Counted from the first letter of the stretch, positions 7,799-16,596 are shown. The stretch: DNA of 20,361 nt from Lachnospiraceae bacterium (GCA_009774465.1 VSNT01000073.1:1-20361); one strand, 5' to 3'. Notes: generated by a model from the sequence alone, not told the origin. Made by a program: numbers and translations.

Positions 7799-9713
7799 AA
7801 TAATACCTCACTTCCTGCATTGCCGGCTTTTCTGTTCTGTCTGCAAATAAAATACCATTTCCCGAAAAAGACCGTTCGGAAGGCCTGTCGTCAAAATCTC
7901 CTCCGTAGCGGAGCACTCTTTTTCCGGTCACTTCATCCTGCACAAATAATGCCTGGTCAATAAAATCCCAGATAAATCCGCCCTGATACATTTCATATTT
8001 ATCCAGCAAATCCATATAGGAGGCCATTCCCCCTAAGGAATTGCCCATATCATGCATATACTCACATAAGATAAAGGGTTTTTCGGGATTATTTAACAGA
8101 TATTCTTCAACCTGTTCAGGCGAAGCATACATGCGGCTTTCCACATCTGAAATCCTGTCCGCATACGCCCTGTTATGAAACACCCCTTCATAATGAACCA
8201 GCCTGCTTTTATCCTTTTCCTTAAAGAAAGCATTCATTGCCGCAAGATTGTCTCCAGCGTAAGACTCATTTCCCAAAGACCAGAATAAAATGGAAGTATG
8301 GTTTTTAAAGGTCTCAAAATTATTTCTCGCCCGGTCTAAAACCACCTCTCTCCACTGGGGCAGATTCCCCGGCACATTCCAGGAAGGATTCTGCCCGCCG
8401 GGATTCTGCCAGGAACCGTGAGATTCCAGATTGGTTTCCGCCATTAAATAAATCCCCTTTTCGTCACACAAATAATACCAGGGAATCTGATCCGGATAGT
8501 GGCATGTCCGTACTGCGTTTATATTATTTGCCAGAATATGCTCCATATCCTGTTTCATTTCTTCCATTCCAATGCATCTGCCTGACTCGGCGCTCCATTC
8601 ATGGCGGTTCACTCCGTTAATGATAAGGCGTTTCCCGTTTAGATAAATGACTTTATTTTTTATCTCAAGCCTTCTGAATCCCATTCGATAGGGAACAACT
8701 TCTATCAGCTCGTCTTTTTCATTATACACTTTGATAAGAAGCCGGTATAAACAGGGAGAATGGTTGTCCCAGCTTTTCACCGGGCCAATTTCCGTTTCCT
8801 CCATGATAAGGCAGATCTCTTCACACCCCTCTTTCTCTGTCTCTTTGTCTGCCCCTTCACTCTGGCAAGTCAGTTTCTTATTCAGACAAACTTTTCCCTC
8901 TTCATCCTGAAGCAGAACTTCTAATTTTGCCTTAAATCCTTTCACCATTGACAGCCTTAAATCTAAAGACAGCTTTCCATTTCCATTTTCCAAAAGCACA
9001 GGCTTTGCCCACATATCTTCTATATGAATCTGAGGCTTTGCATACAAGGTAACATTTCGGAAAATGCCGAAAAACCGGAAAAAGTCCTGGTCTTCCAAAA
9101 ATGCCGCTGTGCTGTGCTTGTACACTTCTACTGCAAGAATATTTCCCTTTTCCTTTACATAAGGCGTTAAATCAAATTCCGAAGGGGTAAAGCTGTCCTC
9201 TGCGTAGCCCACAAAGGCGCCGTTGAGCCAGACATAGATTGCCTGTTCCGCGCCCTCAAAACGAATCGTAATTCTTTTTCCTTTCAGTTCCTTTTCCAGA
9301 TCAAATTCCCTGATATAAGATCCCACCGGATTATAGGAAGCCTCGCTGAACATCCCTTCCCATTTATGACTTCCTGAAAGGGTATAAGCCGGACGCCGGT
9401 ACATCTTTCCTTCCCAGGGGTATAAATTATTTACATAATGAATCTGATCATAACCTGCCATTTCAATATGACAGGGCACTTTAATTTCATCAAAATTCTC
9501 ACCGTCAAAACCGGCTTTATAAAAATCTGCCGGTCTTTCCAAGGGACACTTACTGTAATGAAATTTCCAGATTCCATTTAAGGACTGGGCCAGAGAATTT
9601 TCTCCCAGCTCCAGCTCCTGTTCATTTTTATAAAACAAATGATCGCTGTGGGCCGGAAGCACACCAACCCGAAAAACCTCTGGATCATCCAGCCATTTCA
9701 TATCTGCCTGCAT
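7782..9713 (-). CDS. lacL: beta-galactosidase large subunit (LacL-type, GH2)
   Basis: 643 residues, close to LacL of lactic acid bacteria (about 630). Hydrolyses lactose and other beta-galactosides in the cytosol together with LacM. Layout: GH2 sugar-binding domain about 35-215 (starts KWLDDPEVFRVGVLPAHSDH, contains YAEDSFTPSEFDLT), Ig-like domain about 220-335, TIM-barrel from about 340. The acid/base is Glu483 in SLGNES and the nucleophile Glu551 in ILCEYMHDMGNS. The reading frame ends at YYYGLYR, where a one-gene LacZ would continue into the domain now encoded by lacM. AGGAG lies 11 bases before the ATG. It follows spmB after 79 bases; no convincing promoter was found in that gap, so readthrough or a weak regulated promoter is possible. 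Confidence 0.94.
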   Translation of the reverse strand: MQADMKWLDDPEVFRVGVLPAHSDHLFYKNEQELELGENSLAQSLNGIWKFHYSKCPLERPADFYKAGFDGENFDEIKVPCHIEMAGYDQIHYVNNLYPWEGKMYRRPAYTLSGSHKWEGMFSEASYNPVGSYIREFDLEKELKGKRITIRFEGAEQAIYVWLNGAFVGYAEDSFTPSEFDLTPYVKEKGNILAVEVYKHSTAAFLEDQDFFRFFGIFRNVTLYAKPQIHIEDMWAKPVLLENGNGKLSLDLRLSMVKGFKAKLEVLLQDEEGKVCLNKKLTCQSEGADKETEKEGCEEICLIMEETEIGPVKSWDNHSPCLYRLLIKVYNEKDELIEVVPYRMGFRRLEIKNKVIYLNGKRLIINGVNRHEWSAESGRCIGMEEMKQDMEHILANNINAVRTCHYPDQIPWYYLCDEKGIYLMAETNLESHGSWQNPGGQNPSWNVPGNLPQWREVVLDRARNNFETFKNHTSILFWSLGNESYAGDNLAAMNAFFKEKDKSRLVHYEGVFHNRAYADRISDVESRMYASPEQVEEYLLNNPEKPFILCEYMHDMGNSLGGMASYMDLLDKYEMYQGGFIWDFIDQALFVQDEVTGKRVLRYGGDFDDRPSERSFSGNGILFADRTEKPAMQEVRYYYGLYR

Positions 9714-9792
9714 ATCTAAAACTGCTCCTTTCTGCCTGTTGTATTACGCATTCCTGTATTTTAACTTTAGTTCTTTCACATTGCTTTCCGGC

Positions 9793-10323
9793 TCACAACA
9801 TAAATCCCGCAATCACAATGCTTGCAATCACCCCTGCCAGTGTGGACAAAAGAGCCCCCGTAAGGGTATACCTTGTCTTTGTAACCTTTGCCGCCAGAAA
9901 ATACACACTCATTGTGTAAAAAATTGTTTCCGTACAGCTCATCATAATGGAAGTAATAAGCCCCACTAAAGAATCCGTACCATAGTTTTTAAAAATATCC
10001 AGTACCAGCCCCGTAGCCGCTGAGGAAGAAAACATTTTAATAAATATTAATGGAACAATTTCAGCAGGAAATCCTGCTTTTTCACTGACAGGTCTTACCA
10101 GCCTTTCCAAAAAGCCAAGAAAACCGGACGCCCTTAATACTCCCACCGCAGTCATAAGTGCTACCAGTGTAGGCATAATTCCCACCACAGTTTTCAGCCC
10201 GTCCTTTGCTCCTTTTACAAAGTCCTCATAAACATTTGTCTTATTTGCAATCCCATATGCTACAATATAAAAAATTAAAGCCGGTATAATGATATTGGAA
10301 ATATTGGATAATACAGAAGCCAT
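9793..10323 (-). CDS. spmB: spore maturation protein B
   Basis: 176-residue integral membrane protein of the nucleoside-recognition/Gate-domain family. In Bacillus, SpmA and SpmB together are needed for proper dehydration of the spore core; the mechanism is unknown. Several hydrophobic segments are visible (about 10-27, 45-65, 90-110, 120-145, 152-175), with typical stretches such as GAKDGLKTVVGIMPTLVALM and FIKMFSSSAATG. The start matches family N-termini. spmA normally precedes spmB, but the upstream gene here is a radical SAM protein, so spmA must be elsewhere or absent. The start codon and its approach lie in a 15-bp perfect inverted repeat (10317-10366), with the AGGA ribosome site in the loop. 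Its presence indicates a spore-forming lineage. Confidence 0.93.
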   Translation of the reverse strand: MASVLSNISNIIIPALIFYIVAYGIANKTNVYEDFVKGAKDGLKTVVGIMPTLVALMTAVGVLRASGFLGFLERLVRPVSEKAGFPAEIVPLIFIKMFSSSAATGLVLDIFKNYGTDSLVGLITSIMMSCTETIFYTMSVYFLAAKVTKTRYTLTGALLSTLAGVIASIVIAGFML

Positions 10324-10366
10324 ATATTGTATCCTGTACAGTTACATTTGTTACAATATATGGCTT
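10317..10366 (-). promoter_or_regulatory. 15-bp inverted repeat covering the spmB start codon
   Basis: Perfect arms at 10317-10331 and 10352-10366 with a 20-nt loop. On the minus-strand RNA the 3' arm contains the spmB AUG, and the AGGA ribosome site sits at the end of the loop, so the folded RNA would hide the start codon. It begins 11 bases after the stop of the radical SAM gene. No U-run follows on the minus strand, so it is a poor terminator for that gene. On the plus strand TTTTT does follow, so it might also stop antisense transcription. Confidence 0.6.
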
Positions 10367-10377
10367 TTTGATAAATT

Positions 10378-12150
10378 TTATTCTGTGACAGTTCTTACCA
10401 GCGCTTCCTTTGTAAGGGCATCCCTCTTTTTATAATCAAAAATAACCAGCGCCGGTTCACTTCTGCGAACTGTCATCTTTTCTGCTTCCATTTCCCACAC
10501 CGGATAAAAGAAAGCTTCCATATGCGTCATTTTCATTGTCTGTCTGGCGTGATATTCTCTATACTCCGCCAGGATTTCCGGCTTTTCTTCTTCCTTTTGG
10601 TAAAATTTCCAAATACGGTCCCGATATAAGGTCAAATCTCTGCAAAAGTCAGGACGGCTTTTGGCGTTTTCCCGTAAATAATAGTCAAAGGTAAGAAGTT
10701 CCCTGTACAATTCCTCTTTTTCCGGCTCTATGCCTGCCGCAAAGGCAAGAAGCACCTGATACCTGCTGCTCCTCGCAGGAGAATTAAGAAAATATCCCTT
10801 TTCCTCATAAAAAGCCGCCAGATTTTCAAACAATACAAAAGGACTTTCAAACCTGCTTTCCAAAATCGGAAGGGTATGGGTAAACTGGTTGGAGTTATAA
10901 TAAAGCTCCACCATTTCTTCCACCTGTTTCAGCTTAAGTATTTCCTCATAGGAAATCCATTTGGTATACAGCACTTCATAGGGCGGCCTTTCCTGATAGA
11001 CAATCCCGTACTCCCGGGCTTTTTCCCATATCTGCGTTCCTTTAAGCACCTTTAAAAATCCAAGCTGTAACTGCTCCGGCTTCATGGCATACACATCATT
11101 AAAAGAATTCTGAAAGCTTTCATAATCTTCAAAAGGAAGCCCTGCAATCAAATCCAGGTGAAGATGGATATTTCTGTATTCCCGAATTCTTCTTACCACC
11201 TTTGCCACATGCATTAAATCCGTGCTGCGGTTAATTTCCTTAAGGGTTTTGGGATTGGTGGTCTGCACGCCAATCTCCATCTGCATTAATCCCGGACGCA
11301 TTTCCCCAAACAGTAAGAGATCTTCCTCTCTGATTAAATCCGCTGCAATCTCAAAATGGAAATTTATGACACCATTGTCATGTTCTTTAATGTATCTCCA
11401 TATTTCCATTGCATGATTGTGATTACAGTTGAAGGTTCTGTCAATCAACTTTACCTGTGGAACCTTTTGCTCCAGAAAGAAATCAAGCTCTCTTTTAACT
11501 GTTTCAGGATTTCGCAGACGTACCTTTTTATCTATGGAGGAAAGGCAGTAGCTGCACCTGAAAGGACAACCTCTGCTGGTCTCATAATAAATAATCTTAT
11601 GTGCAAAATCCTGTAAATCCTCATATAAAAAGGGCAGCGCATTCATATCTGTAAGCGGTCTTTTTCCGGTGCTCCCTTCTCTTAAAACAAGCCCTGCTAT
11701 TTTTTCCAGTTGAGAGTCAATGTTGCTGCTTTGTCCGCCGCTTGGCGCTTTTTTGTTCTTCTCCACATAATAAGTAAGAAGCTCTTTAAAGGTCTCTTCC
11801 CCTTCACCTGCCATAATTCCTTTAATCATGGGCAGTTTTTTTATCAGAATCTCCGCATCAAACGAAACCTCCGGTCCTCCCAGCCAGATATCAGTATCCG
11901 GAAGCACTTTCGGAAGCTCCCATAACAGTTCCTGTATCACATCAATATTCCAGATATAGCAGGAAAATCCAATTACGTCAGGATGTTTTTTATAAAGATC
12001 ACCTAAAATTTCTTCTGCTTTTTGATTAATCGTATATTCGGCAAGTGAAATAAAGGGCTGCAGTTGACTGCCGGCAAATGCCCTTAAACTGTAAACAGCC
12101 GGATTTGTATGAATATATTTTGCATTTACCGCAGCCAGTAGAAATTGCAT
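10378..12150 (-). CDS. B12-binding-domain-type radical SAM protein with DUF4080-like C-terminus
   Basis: 590 residues from the preferred start. Order: N-terminal cobalamin-binding-like Rossmann domain (about 1-130; starts MQFLLAAVNAKYIH), radical SAM core (about 185-400) with the cluster motif Cys195-x3-Cys199-x2-Cys202 in SRGCPFRCSYC, and a C-terminal region matching what I recall of DUF4080. The DxHxxG motif of base-off cobalamin binders is not evident, so B12 use is uncertain. Many homologues exist in Clostridia with no known substrate. An ATG pair lies 33 bases upstream (12183), two bases beyond the galT stop, with no clear ribosome site, whereas AAAGGGA precedes the ATG at 12150 and gives the usual family N-terminus. 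Co-transcription with galT is likely; a role in galactose use is not implied. Confidence 0.88.
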   Translation of the reverse strand: MQFLLAAVNAKYIHTNPAVYSLRAFAGSQLQPFISLAEYTINQKAEEILGDLYKKHPDVIGFSCYIWNIDVIQELLWELPKVLPDTDIWLGGPEVSFDAEILIKKLPMIKGIMAGEGEETFKELLTYYVEKNKKAPSGGQSSNIDSQLEKIAGLVLREGSTGKRPLTDMNALPFLYEDLQDFAHKIIYYETSRGCPFRCSYCLSSIDKKVRLRNPETVKRELDFFLEQKVPQVKLIDRTFNCNHNHAMEIWRYIKEHDNGVINFHFEIAADLIREEDLLLFGEMRPGLMQMEIGVQTTNPKTLKEINRSTDLMHVAKVVRRIREYRNIHLHLDLIAGLPFEDYESFQNSFNDVYAMKPEQLQLGFLKVLKGTQIWEKAREYGIVYQERPPYEVLYTKWISYEEILKLKQVEEMVELYYNSNQFTHTLPILESRFESPFVLFENLAAFYEEKGYFLNSPARSSRYQVLLAFAAGIEPEKEELYRELLTFDYYLRENAKSRPDFCRDLTLYRDRIWKFYQKEEEKPEILAEYREYHARQTMKMTHMEAFFYPVWEMEAEKMTVRRSEPALVIFDYKKRDALTKEALVRTVTE

Positions 12151-12184
12151 TGCTTCCCTTTCCGCATATGCTTCTTTCATCATT

Positions 12185-13729
12185 CTATTCGTTTAAGCTC
12201 TCTATGAAACGTCCAAAGGCCTGCCTGCCCTTTTCGTCGCGCTTATAAACGCCTGCATCTGTAAGCACCTGCATAAATACGATTCCAATTTCTTTTTTTA
12301 TAATATCATCAATATTGGATGCATCTATTTTTTCATATCCTGTTTTAAACTCATCCACCCAGTCGGCATGTTTTTCAAGTACTTCATCTTTACGCAGATC
12401 ATGTCCCTCCAGAATCGCTTTTTTCAAAAGCTCCATCTCTTCCTTTAACCGGGCGGGAAGCACTGCCAGTCCCATAACTTCAATCAGGCCGATATTTTCT
12501 TTTTTAATGTGATGAAGACCTGCGTGGGGATGGTAAACACCTAAGGGATGTTCCTTTGTAGTTATATTATTTCGAAGCACCAGATCAAGTTCAAAATAAT
12601 CTCCTCTCCTGCGGGCGATGGGTGTTATGGTATTGTGAGGCTCGCCTTCTGTCTGTGCAAAAATAAACGCATCTTCGTCTGTATATCCTCTCCACTTACC
12701 CAGAATTTTGTCTGCCAGCTCAATGATTCTGTCTGAATCTGCTGCTTTTAAACGGATTACGGACATAGGCCATTTTACAATTCCGGCTTCCACATCCTCA
12801 AATCCCGTCACTTTAAACGTTCTTTCTACAGGCGCTTTAGCCATTGCAAACTCATAGTGGCCGCCCTGGAAATGATCGTGGCTTAAAATAGAACCGCCTA
12901 CAATAGGCAGATCCGCATTGGAACCTACAAAATAATGAGGGAAAAGCTTTACAAAATCAAATAACTTGCAAAAAGCGCCTCTGTCAATCTTCATGGGTAT
13001 ATGCTGCCCATTAAACACAATACAGTGCTCATTATAATATACATAAGGAGAATACTGGAATCCCCATGTATCATTTTGAATCGTCACCGGAATGATTCTG
13101 TGATTTTGCCTTGCAGGATGATTAACTCTCCCTGCATAGCCTTCATTTTCCCGGCACAACAGACATTTGGGATATCCTGCCTGCTTTGCATTTCTGGCGG
13201 CTGCAATTGCCTTGGGATCTTTTTCAGGCTTGGAAAGATTAATGGTAATATCCAAATCGCCATATTCTGTGGGGGTTACCCATTTCATATCCTTTTTGAT
13301 TCTGTAGCGTCTGATATAATCAGAATCACAGGAAAGTTTATAATAGTAATCCGTTGCTTTCTGTGCATCCTGCCCGTAATATTCCTGGAAGGTTTTTATC
13401 ACTTCGCTGGGACGGGGCATCAAAATACTCATAATTTTTGTATCAAACAAATCTCTGTAAACTACTCCGTTTTCCTTTAAAATGCCCTTCTCATAAGCAT
13501 AATACAGCATATCGGAAAGAATGTTCTCCAAATCCTCCACATCTGTTCCTTCAATTTCCTGTTCCTTTTTCTCGTCCACATCCTCAAGTTCATCCAGTTC
13601 AAACAGCTCAAGCAGCCTGTTTGTGGTATAAATTTTATCCTGCTCCGGAACAAGTCCTGTTTTTAATCCATATACAATTAACTTTCTGATTGCTTCCTGT
13701 ATCATCATCTCAATCTCCATTCTGTTCAC
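12185..13729 (-). CDS. galT: UDP-glucose--hexose-1-phosphate uridylyltransferase, class II
   Basis: 514 residues, the length of the Firmicutes-type (class II) GalT, unlike the roughly 350-residue enterobacterial form. It swaps UMP between UDP-glucose and galactose 1-phosphate in the Leloir pathway. The active-site His-x-His is His284-Asp-His286 in SHDHFQGGH, and a CxxC (Cys189, Cys192) is present as in relatives. The start is GTG: the ribosome site AAGGG overlaps the TAA of galK, five bases before GTG. An in-frame ATG at 13720 is the alternative but is 14 bases from that site. It follows galK after nine bases, a clear operon pair. galE is not in the window. Confidence 0.95.
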   Translation of the reverse strand: MNRMEIEMMIQEAIRKLIVYGLKTGLVPEQDKIYTTNRLLELFELDELEDVDEKKEQEIEGTDVEDLENILSDMLYYAYEKGILKENGVVYRDLFDTKIMSILMPRPSEVIKTFQEYYGQDAQKATDYYYKLSCDSDYIRRYRIKKDMKWVTPTEYGDLDITINLSKPEKDPKAIAAARNAKQAGYPKCLLCRENEGYAGRVNHPARQNHRIIPVTIQNDTWGFQYSPYVYYNEHCIVFNGQHIPMKIDRGAFCKLFDFVKLFPHYFVGSNADLPIVGGSILSHDHFQGGHYEFAMAKAPVERTFKVTGFEDVEAGIVKWPMSVIRLKAADSDRIIELADKILGKWRGYTDEDAFIFAQTEGEPHNTITPIARRRGDYFELDLVLRNNITTKEHPLGVYHPHAGLHHIKKENIGLIEVMGLAVLPARLKEEMELLKKAILEGHDLRKDEVLEKHADWVDEFKTGYEKIDASNIDDIIKKEIGIVFMQVLTDAGVYKRDEKGRQAFGRFIESLNE

Positions 13730-13738
13730 ATTGTTCCC

Positions 13739-14902
13739 TTATAACGTGCAGGGCCCATCCCCGATTTCAACTACATAAAAGTCTGCTTTATAACCGATCT
13801 TTGCAAGATAGGCTTTCCCTACCTGCTCTTTAAAGGTATCAATTGCCTCATCCTTAACCAGGCTCACTGTACAACCTCCAAATCCTGCTCCTGTCATACG
13901 GGAACCAATCACGCCTTCTACCTTCCATGCCTCTTCCACCAGTGTATCAAGTTCAATACCTGTCACTTCATAATCATCCCGCAAAGACACATGAGATTCA
14001 TTCATAAGGCGGCCAAACAATTCGATATCATCAGCCTTCAAAGCATTCACTGCCTTTACGGTACGCTGATTTTCATAAACCGCATGTCTTGCCCTCTTTA
14101 CTCTGACAGAATCCTTAATGGCATCTTTGTGCTGCTCAAATTCCTCTTCTGTCAAATCGCCAAGTCCCTTAATGTCTACTTCTTTCTGCAGCTCGGCAAG
14201 AGCAGTTTCACATTCGCTTCTTCTTTCATTATACTTGGAATCCCCAAGTCCACGTTTTTTATTGCTGCATGCAATCACCAGCTTGGCGCCTTCCAGCTTT
14301 ATGGGCGCATAAGTATATGACAGATCTGCCGTATCCAGGAAAATGGCATGGTCTTTCTTTCCCATTGCAATTGCAAACTGATCCATAATGCCGCAGTTCA
14401 CACCATTAAAATTGTTTTCAGCATACTGGCCAATAAGCGCCAGATCCTGATTACTTACCTCAAATCCAAAGAAATCTTTTAAAATATATCCGGTAAGCAC
14501 TTCCACCGACGCGGAGGACGACAAGCCTGATCCGTTGGGAATATTTCCATTTAAAAGAAGATCTATTCCGAAAGGAATCTGAAAGCCTTTTTTTTCAAAA
14601 GCCCACATAACTCCCTTGGGATAGTTGGTCCATCCTGCTTCCTTTTCCGCCTTTAATTCATCCAGGGAAGATTCAATCACTCCCAGGTGGGCAAAATTCA
14701 TGGAAAAGAAGCGTATTTTACGATCCTTTCTTACTCTTGCCACACCGTAAGTGCCAATAGTAAGGGCACAGGGAAATACATGACCGCCATTATAATCCGT
14801 ATGTTCCCCAATTAAATTTACGCGTCCTGGTGCAAAAAATGCTTTCGCTCCTTTAGTGTCCCCAAATACTTCTCCAAATTTTTTTAATATCGTGTCCTTC
14901 AT
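13739..14902 (-). CDS. galK: galactokinase
   Basis: 387-residue GHMP-family kinase, usual length, phosphorylating alpha-D-galactose with ATP to galactose 1-phosphate. Signatures: GRVNLIGEHTDYNGG at 26-40 (Arg27 is the transition-state Arg), the ATP loop PNGSGLSSSASVEV from residue 122, catalytic Asp174 in GIMDQFA, and MTGAGFGGCTVSLV near the C-terminus. GGAGG sits six bases before the ATG. The 120-base gap upstream carries a perfect TATAAT (14962-14967) with a poor -35, and a 6-bp hairpin (14919-14934) just before the ribosome site. The AraC-type regulator directly upstream is the natural candidate activator. GalK would use galactose released by LacLM encoded further down the same strand. Confidence 0.97.
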   Translation of the reverse strand: MKDTILKKFGEVFGDTKGAKAFFAPGRVNLIGEHTDYNGGHVFPCALTIGTYGVARVRKDRKIRFFSMNFAHLGVIESSLDELKAEKEAGWTNYPKGVMWAFEKKGFQIPFGIDLLLNGNIPNGSGLSSSASVEVLTGYILKDFFGFEVSNQDLALIGQYAENNFNGVNCGIMDQFAIAMGKKDHAIFLDTADLSYTYAPIKLEGAKLVIACSNKKRGLGDSKYNERRSECETALAELQKEVDIKGLGDLTEEEFEQHKDAIKDSVRVKRARHAVYENQRTVKAVNALKADDIELFGRLMNESHVSLRDDYEVTGIELDTLVEEAWKVEGVIGSRMTGAGFGGCTVSLVKDEAIDTFKEQVGKAYLAKIGYKADFYVVEIGDGPCTL

Positions 14903-14918
14903 CTGCTACCTCCAATTC

Positions 14919-14934
14919 TGCTGCCAGAGCAGCA
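14919..14934 (-). promoter_or_regulatory. 6-bp hairpin just upstream of the galK ribosome site
   Basis: tgctgc / gcagca with a 4-nt loop, five bases upstream of the GGAGG of galK. It may stabilise the 5' leader or tune initiation; it is short, so chance is possible. Confidence 0.35.
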
Positions 14935-14961
14935 AATCCGTTCCTTCCTTTATCTGTCCAC

Positions 14962-14967
14962 ATTATA
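14962..14967 (-). promoter_or_regulatory. -10 element of the galK-galT promoter, weak -35
   Basis: TATAAT on the minus strand, 59 bases before the galK ATG. At 16-18 bases spacing the upstream hexamers (for example GGTTTT) match the -35 consensus poorly. A perfect -10 with a poor -35 is common at activator-dependent promoters and fits control by the AraC-type protein encoded immediately upstream. A TTGACA exists nearer the araC stop but at a spacing too long to pair with this -10; it could be part of an operator. Confidence 0.55.
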
Positions 14968-15022
14968 AAATAAAGCTACATGGAAAAACCAGATTTCTAT
15001 GTTTAGAAAACCTGTCAAAATG

Positions 15023-15925
15023 TTAACTGTTAAGTCTGTTGACCTGATTGATAAAATCTTCAATCTGCTTTAAATATTCCTTATTTTTTCGAGTTTCTCC
15101 TTTTTGCATCTCCTTGCGGTAAGAAGAAGGCGACATCTTTTTCATCTGCTTAAATGATTTAGTAAATACAAGGGGATCTGAATAACCGCAGGAAAGTGCA
15201 ATGCTTTCCACCGGAAGATCCGTTGTCTGCAAAAGCTCTGCGGCTTTGGTAATGCGGAAGGTAGTAAGAAACTGCTGGGGAGACATGCCCATTGCATTTT
15301 TAAACAGCGTATATAAATAGCTTCTGTTAATACATACATAATCCGCCACGTCTGTAATCCTGATAGAATTACAATAGTTGCTTACAATAAAATCCACTGC
15401 CCTTCTCACATAATAATCAGCCTTATCTATTTCTCCCTTTTCCTCAACATGGGCGCTTTCCGCAATCAGAGACAGGAAAAGATAAAGCTGTCCGTTTCTT
15501 CTTAAATCATTGGCTGCTCCAAAGGTATTATGTTCCATCATGTCCATAACCGCTTTGGTGAACTCTTTGTCCTTATCAGATTTAAATATAGGCGTCGCCG
15601 CTGAAAAACCCATATCTTTCATCAGCTCTTCCGCCATATTTCCATGAAATCCCACCCATACATAAGTCCAGGGATCCTTCTCATCCGCCTGATAAAAAGT
15701 AAGCTCATCCGGCGGAATTGCAAATCCGTATCCGGCCTCTAAAAAATAATCCTTATTCCCAATGGAAAACTTGCCTTTGCCGCTTAATACAAAATGCACG
15801 ACAAAGTGCGGCTTAATCGCCGGTCCAAAGCTGTGAAAAGGCTCTGTTCTTGATATTCCGCAGCAATTTACAAACAAACTTCCCTTTTTCTCACCGGAAA
15901 ATTCCAATTCATACGCTTTCTCCAC
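15023..15925 (-). CDS. AraC-family transcriptional regulator, probable galactose/lactose activator
   Basis: 300 residues. An N-terminal cupin-like sensor domain (about 20-95, with the PPDE turn near 71-74) would bind a sugar. The C-terminal AraC/XylS DNA-binding domain spans about 172-275 with two helix-turn-helix units (about 188-212 and 237-264; YSDPLVFTKSFKQ is the typical second signature). The start is GTG with GGAGG seven bases upstream; that GGAGG begins one base past the TAG of the upstream lipoprotein gene, so the two are probably co-translated. It is divergent from nothing and transcribed toward galK, with 120 bases between. The inducer (galactose, lactose or another galactoside) is inferred from neighbours only. 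Confidence 0.92.
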   Translation of the reverse strand: MEKAYELEFSGEKKGSLFVNCCGISRTEPFHSFGPAIKPHFVVHFVLSGKGKFSIGNKDYFLEAGYGFAIPPDELTFYQADEKDPWTYVWVGFHGNMAEELMKDMGFSAATPIFKSDKDKEFTKAVMDMMEHNTFGAANDLRRNGQLYLFLSLIAESAHVEEKGEIDKADYYVRRAVDFIVSNYCNSIRITDVADYVCINRSYLYTLFKNAMGMSPQQFLTTFRITKAAELLQTTDLPVESIALSCGYSDPLVFTKSFKQMKKMSPSSYRKEMQKGETRKNKEYLKQIEDFINQVNRLNS

Positions 15926-15936
15926 AAAGAAACCTC

Positions 15937-16596
15937 CTAAACAGCCAGGCTGATTATTTTCTGTTCCGCATCATAAATAAGATTCAGCTTTACTCCCTCT
16001 TCCGTATATTCTCCTGACAAAAGCTCCAGCTGATAAGTCATCCCTTCTGTGTCAGTAAGCTCTAAAATCCAGGGAGTATTGTCAATATCTCTCTGCAAAC
16101 AAAGTCCGGTAAGAGTTTCGCCCTGAGTAAATTCGCCAATACCCAAAAGCAGATTTTCATGTATTCCCACATCTCCCCTTTCATACAGCTTAATTTCCGT
16201 AAAAGAAATTTCCGTCTGATTCACAAGAGTAACAGGAATCGGAACAAGAACAGCAGCTTCTTCCTCCCCCTTTATGTTGGTAAGCGTATCCAAATGGCGT
16301 TCATAAGAGGAAATTAAAGCATCCATAATCTGAATTAAAATATCAATCTCCTCATCATCCATTTCCGCCAGATTGTAGCCTTCCACCTCTGTTATCTTTT
16401 CCCTGAGTTCTGTTAATGCTTCATCCAGGGAGTTATTATCAACATTGTTATGCGCCTCCACCACCTGATTATGTATTTCAGCCAACTGTGCATACTTTTG
16501 CTGTGCCTGGGCTACCTTTTCCTCAGAAGGCCCGCAGGCAGTAACAAAAACGCACAAACAGCATATTATAAATAGGGAAGTAATCTTTTTATACAT
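15937..16596 (-). CDS. putative lipoprotein with N-terminal coiled coil
   Basis: 219 residues, not recognised as a named family. Residues 1-21 are a signal peptide with lipobox VTAC (Cys21 lipidated). Residues 24-105 are strongly helical and likely coiled coil, rich in Glu, Gln and Asn. Residues about 115-219 look like a beta-rich domain. The ribosome site is weak (AGGAT, 11 bases from the ATG). Eleven bases separate it from the AraC gene, whose GGAGG starts one base beyond this gene's TAG, so they form a two-gene operon. A membrane lipoprotein coupled to an AraC gene could mean a shared trigger, but no direct link is shown. Confidence 0.82.
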   Translation of the reverse strand: MYKKITSLFIICCLCVFVTACGPSEEKVAQAQQKYAQLAEIHNQVVEAHNNVDNNSLDEALTELREKITEVEGYNLAEMDDEEIDILIQIMDALISSYERHLDTLTNIKGEEEAAVLVPIPVTLVNQTEISFTEIKLYERGDVGIHENLLLGIGEFTQGETLTGLCLQRDIDNTPWILELTDTEGMTYQLELLSGEYTEEGVKLNLIYDAEQKIISLAV

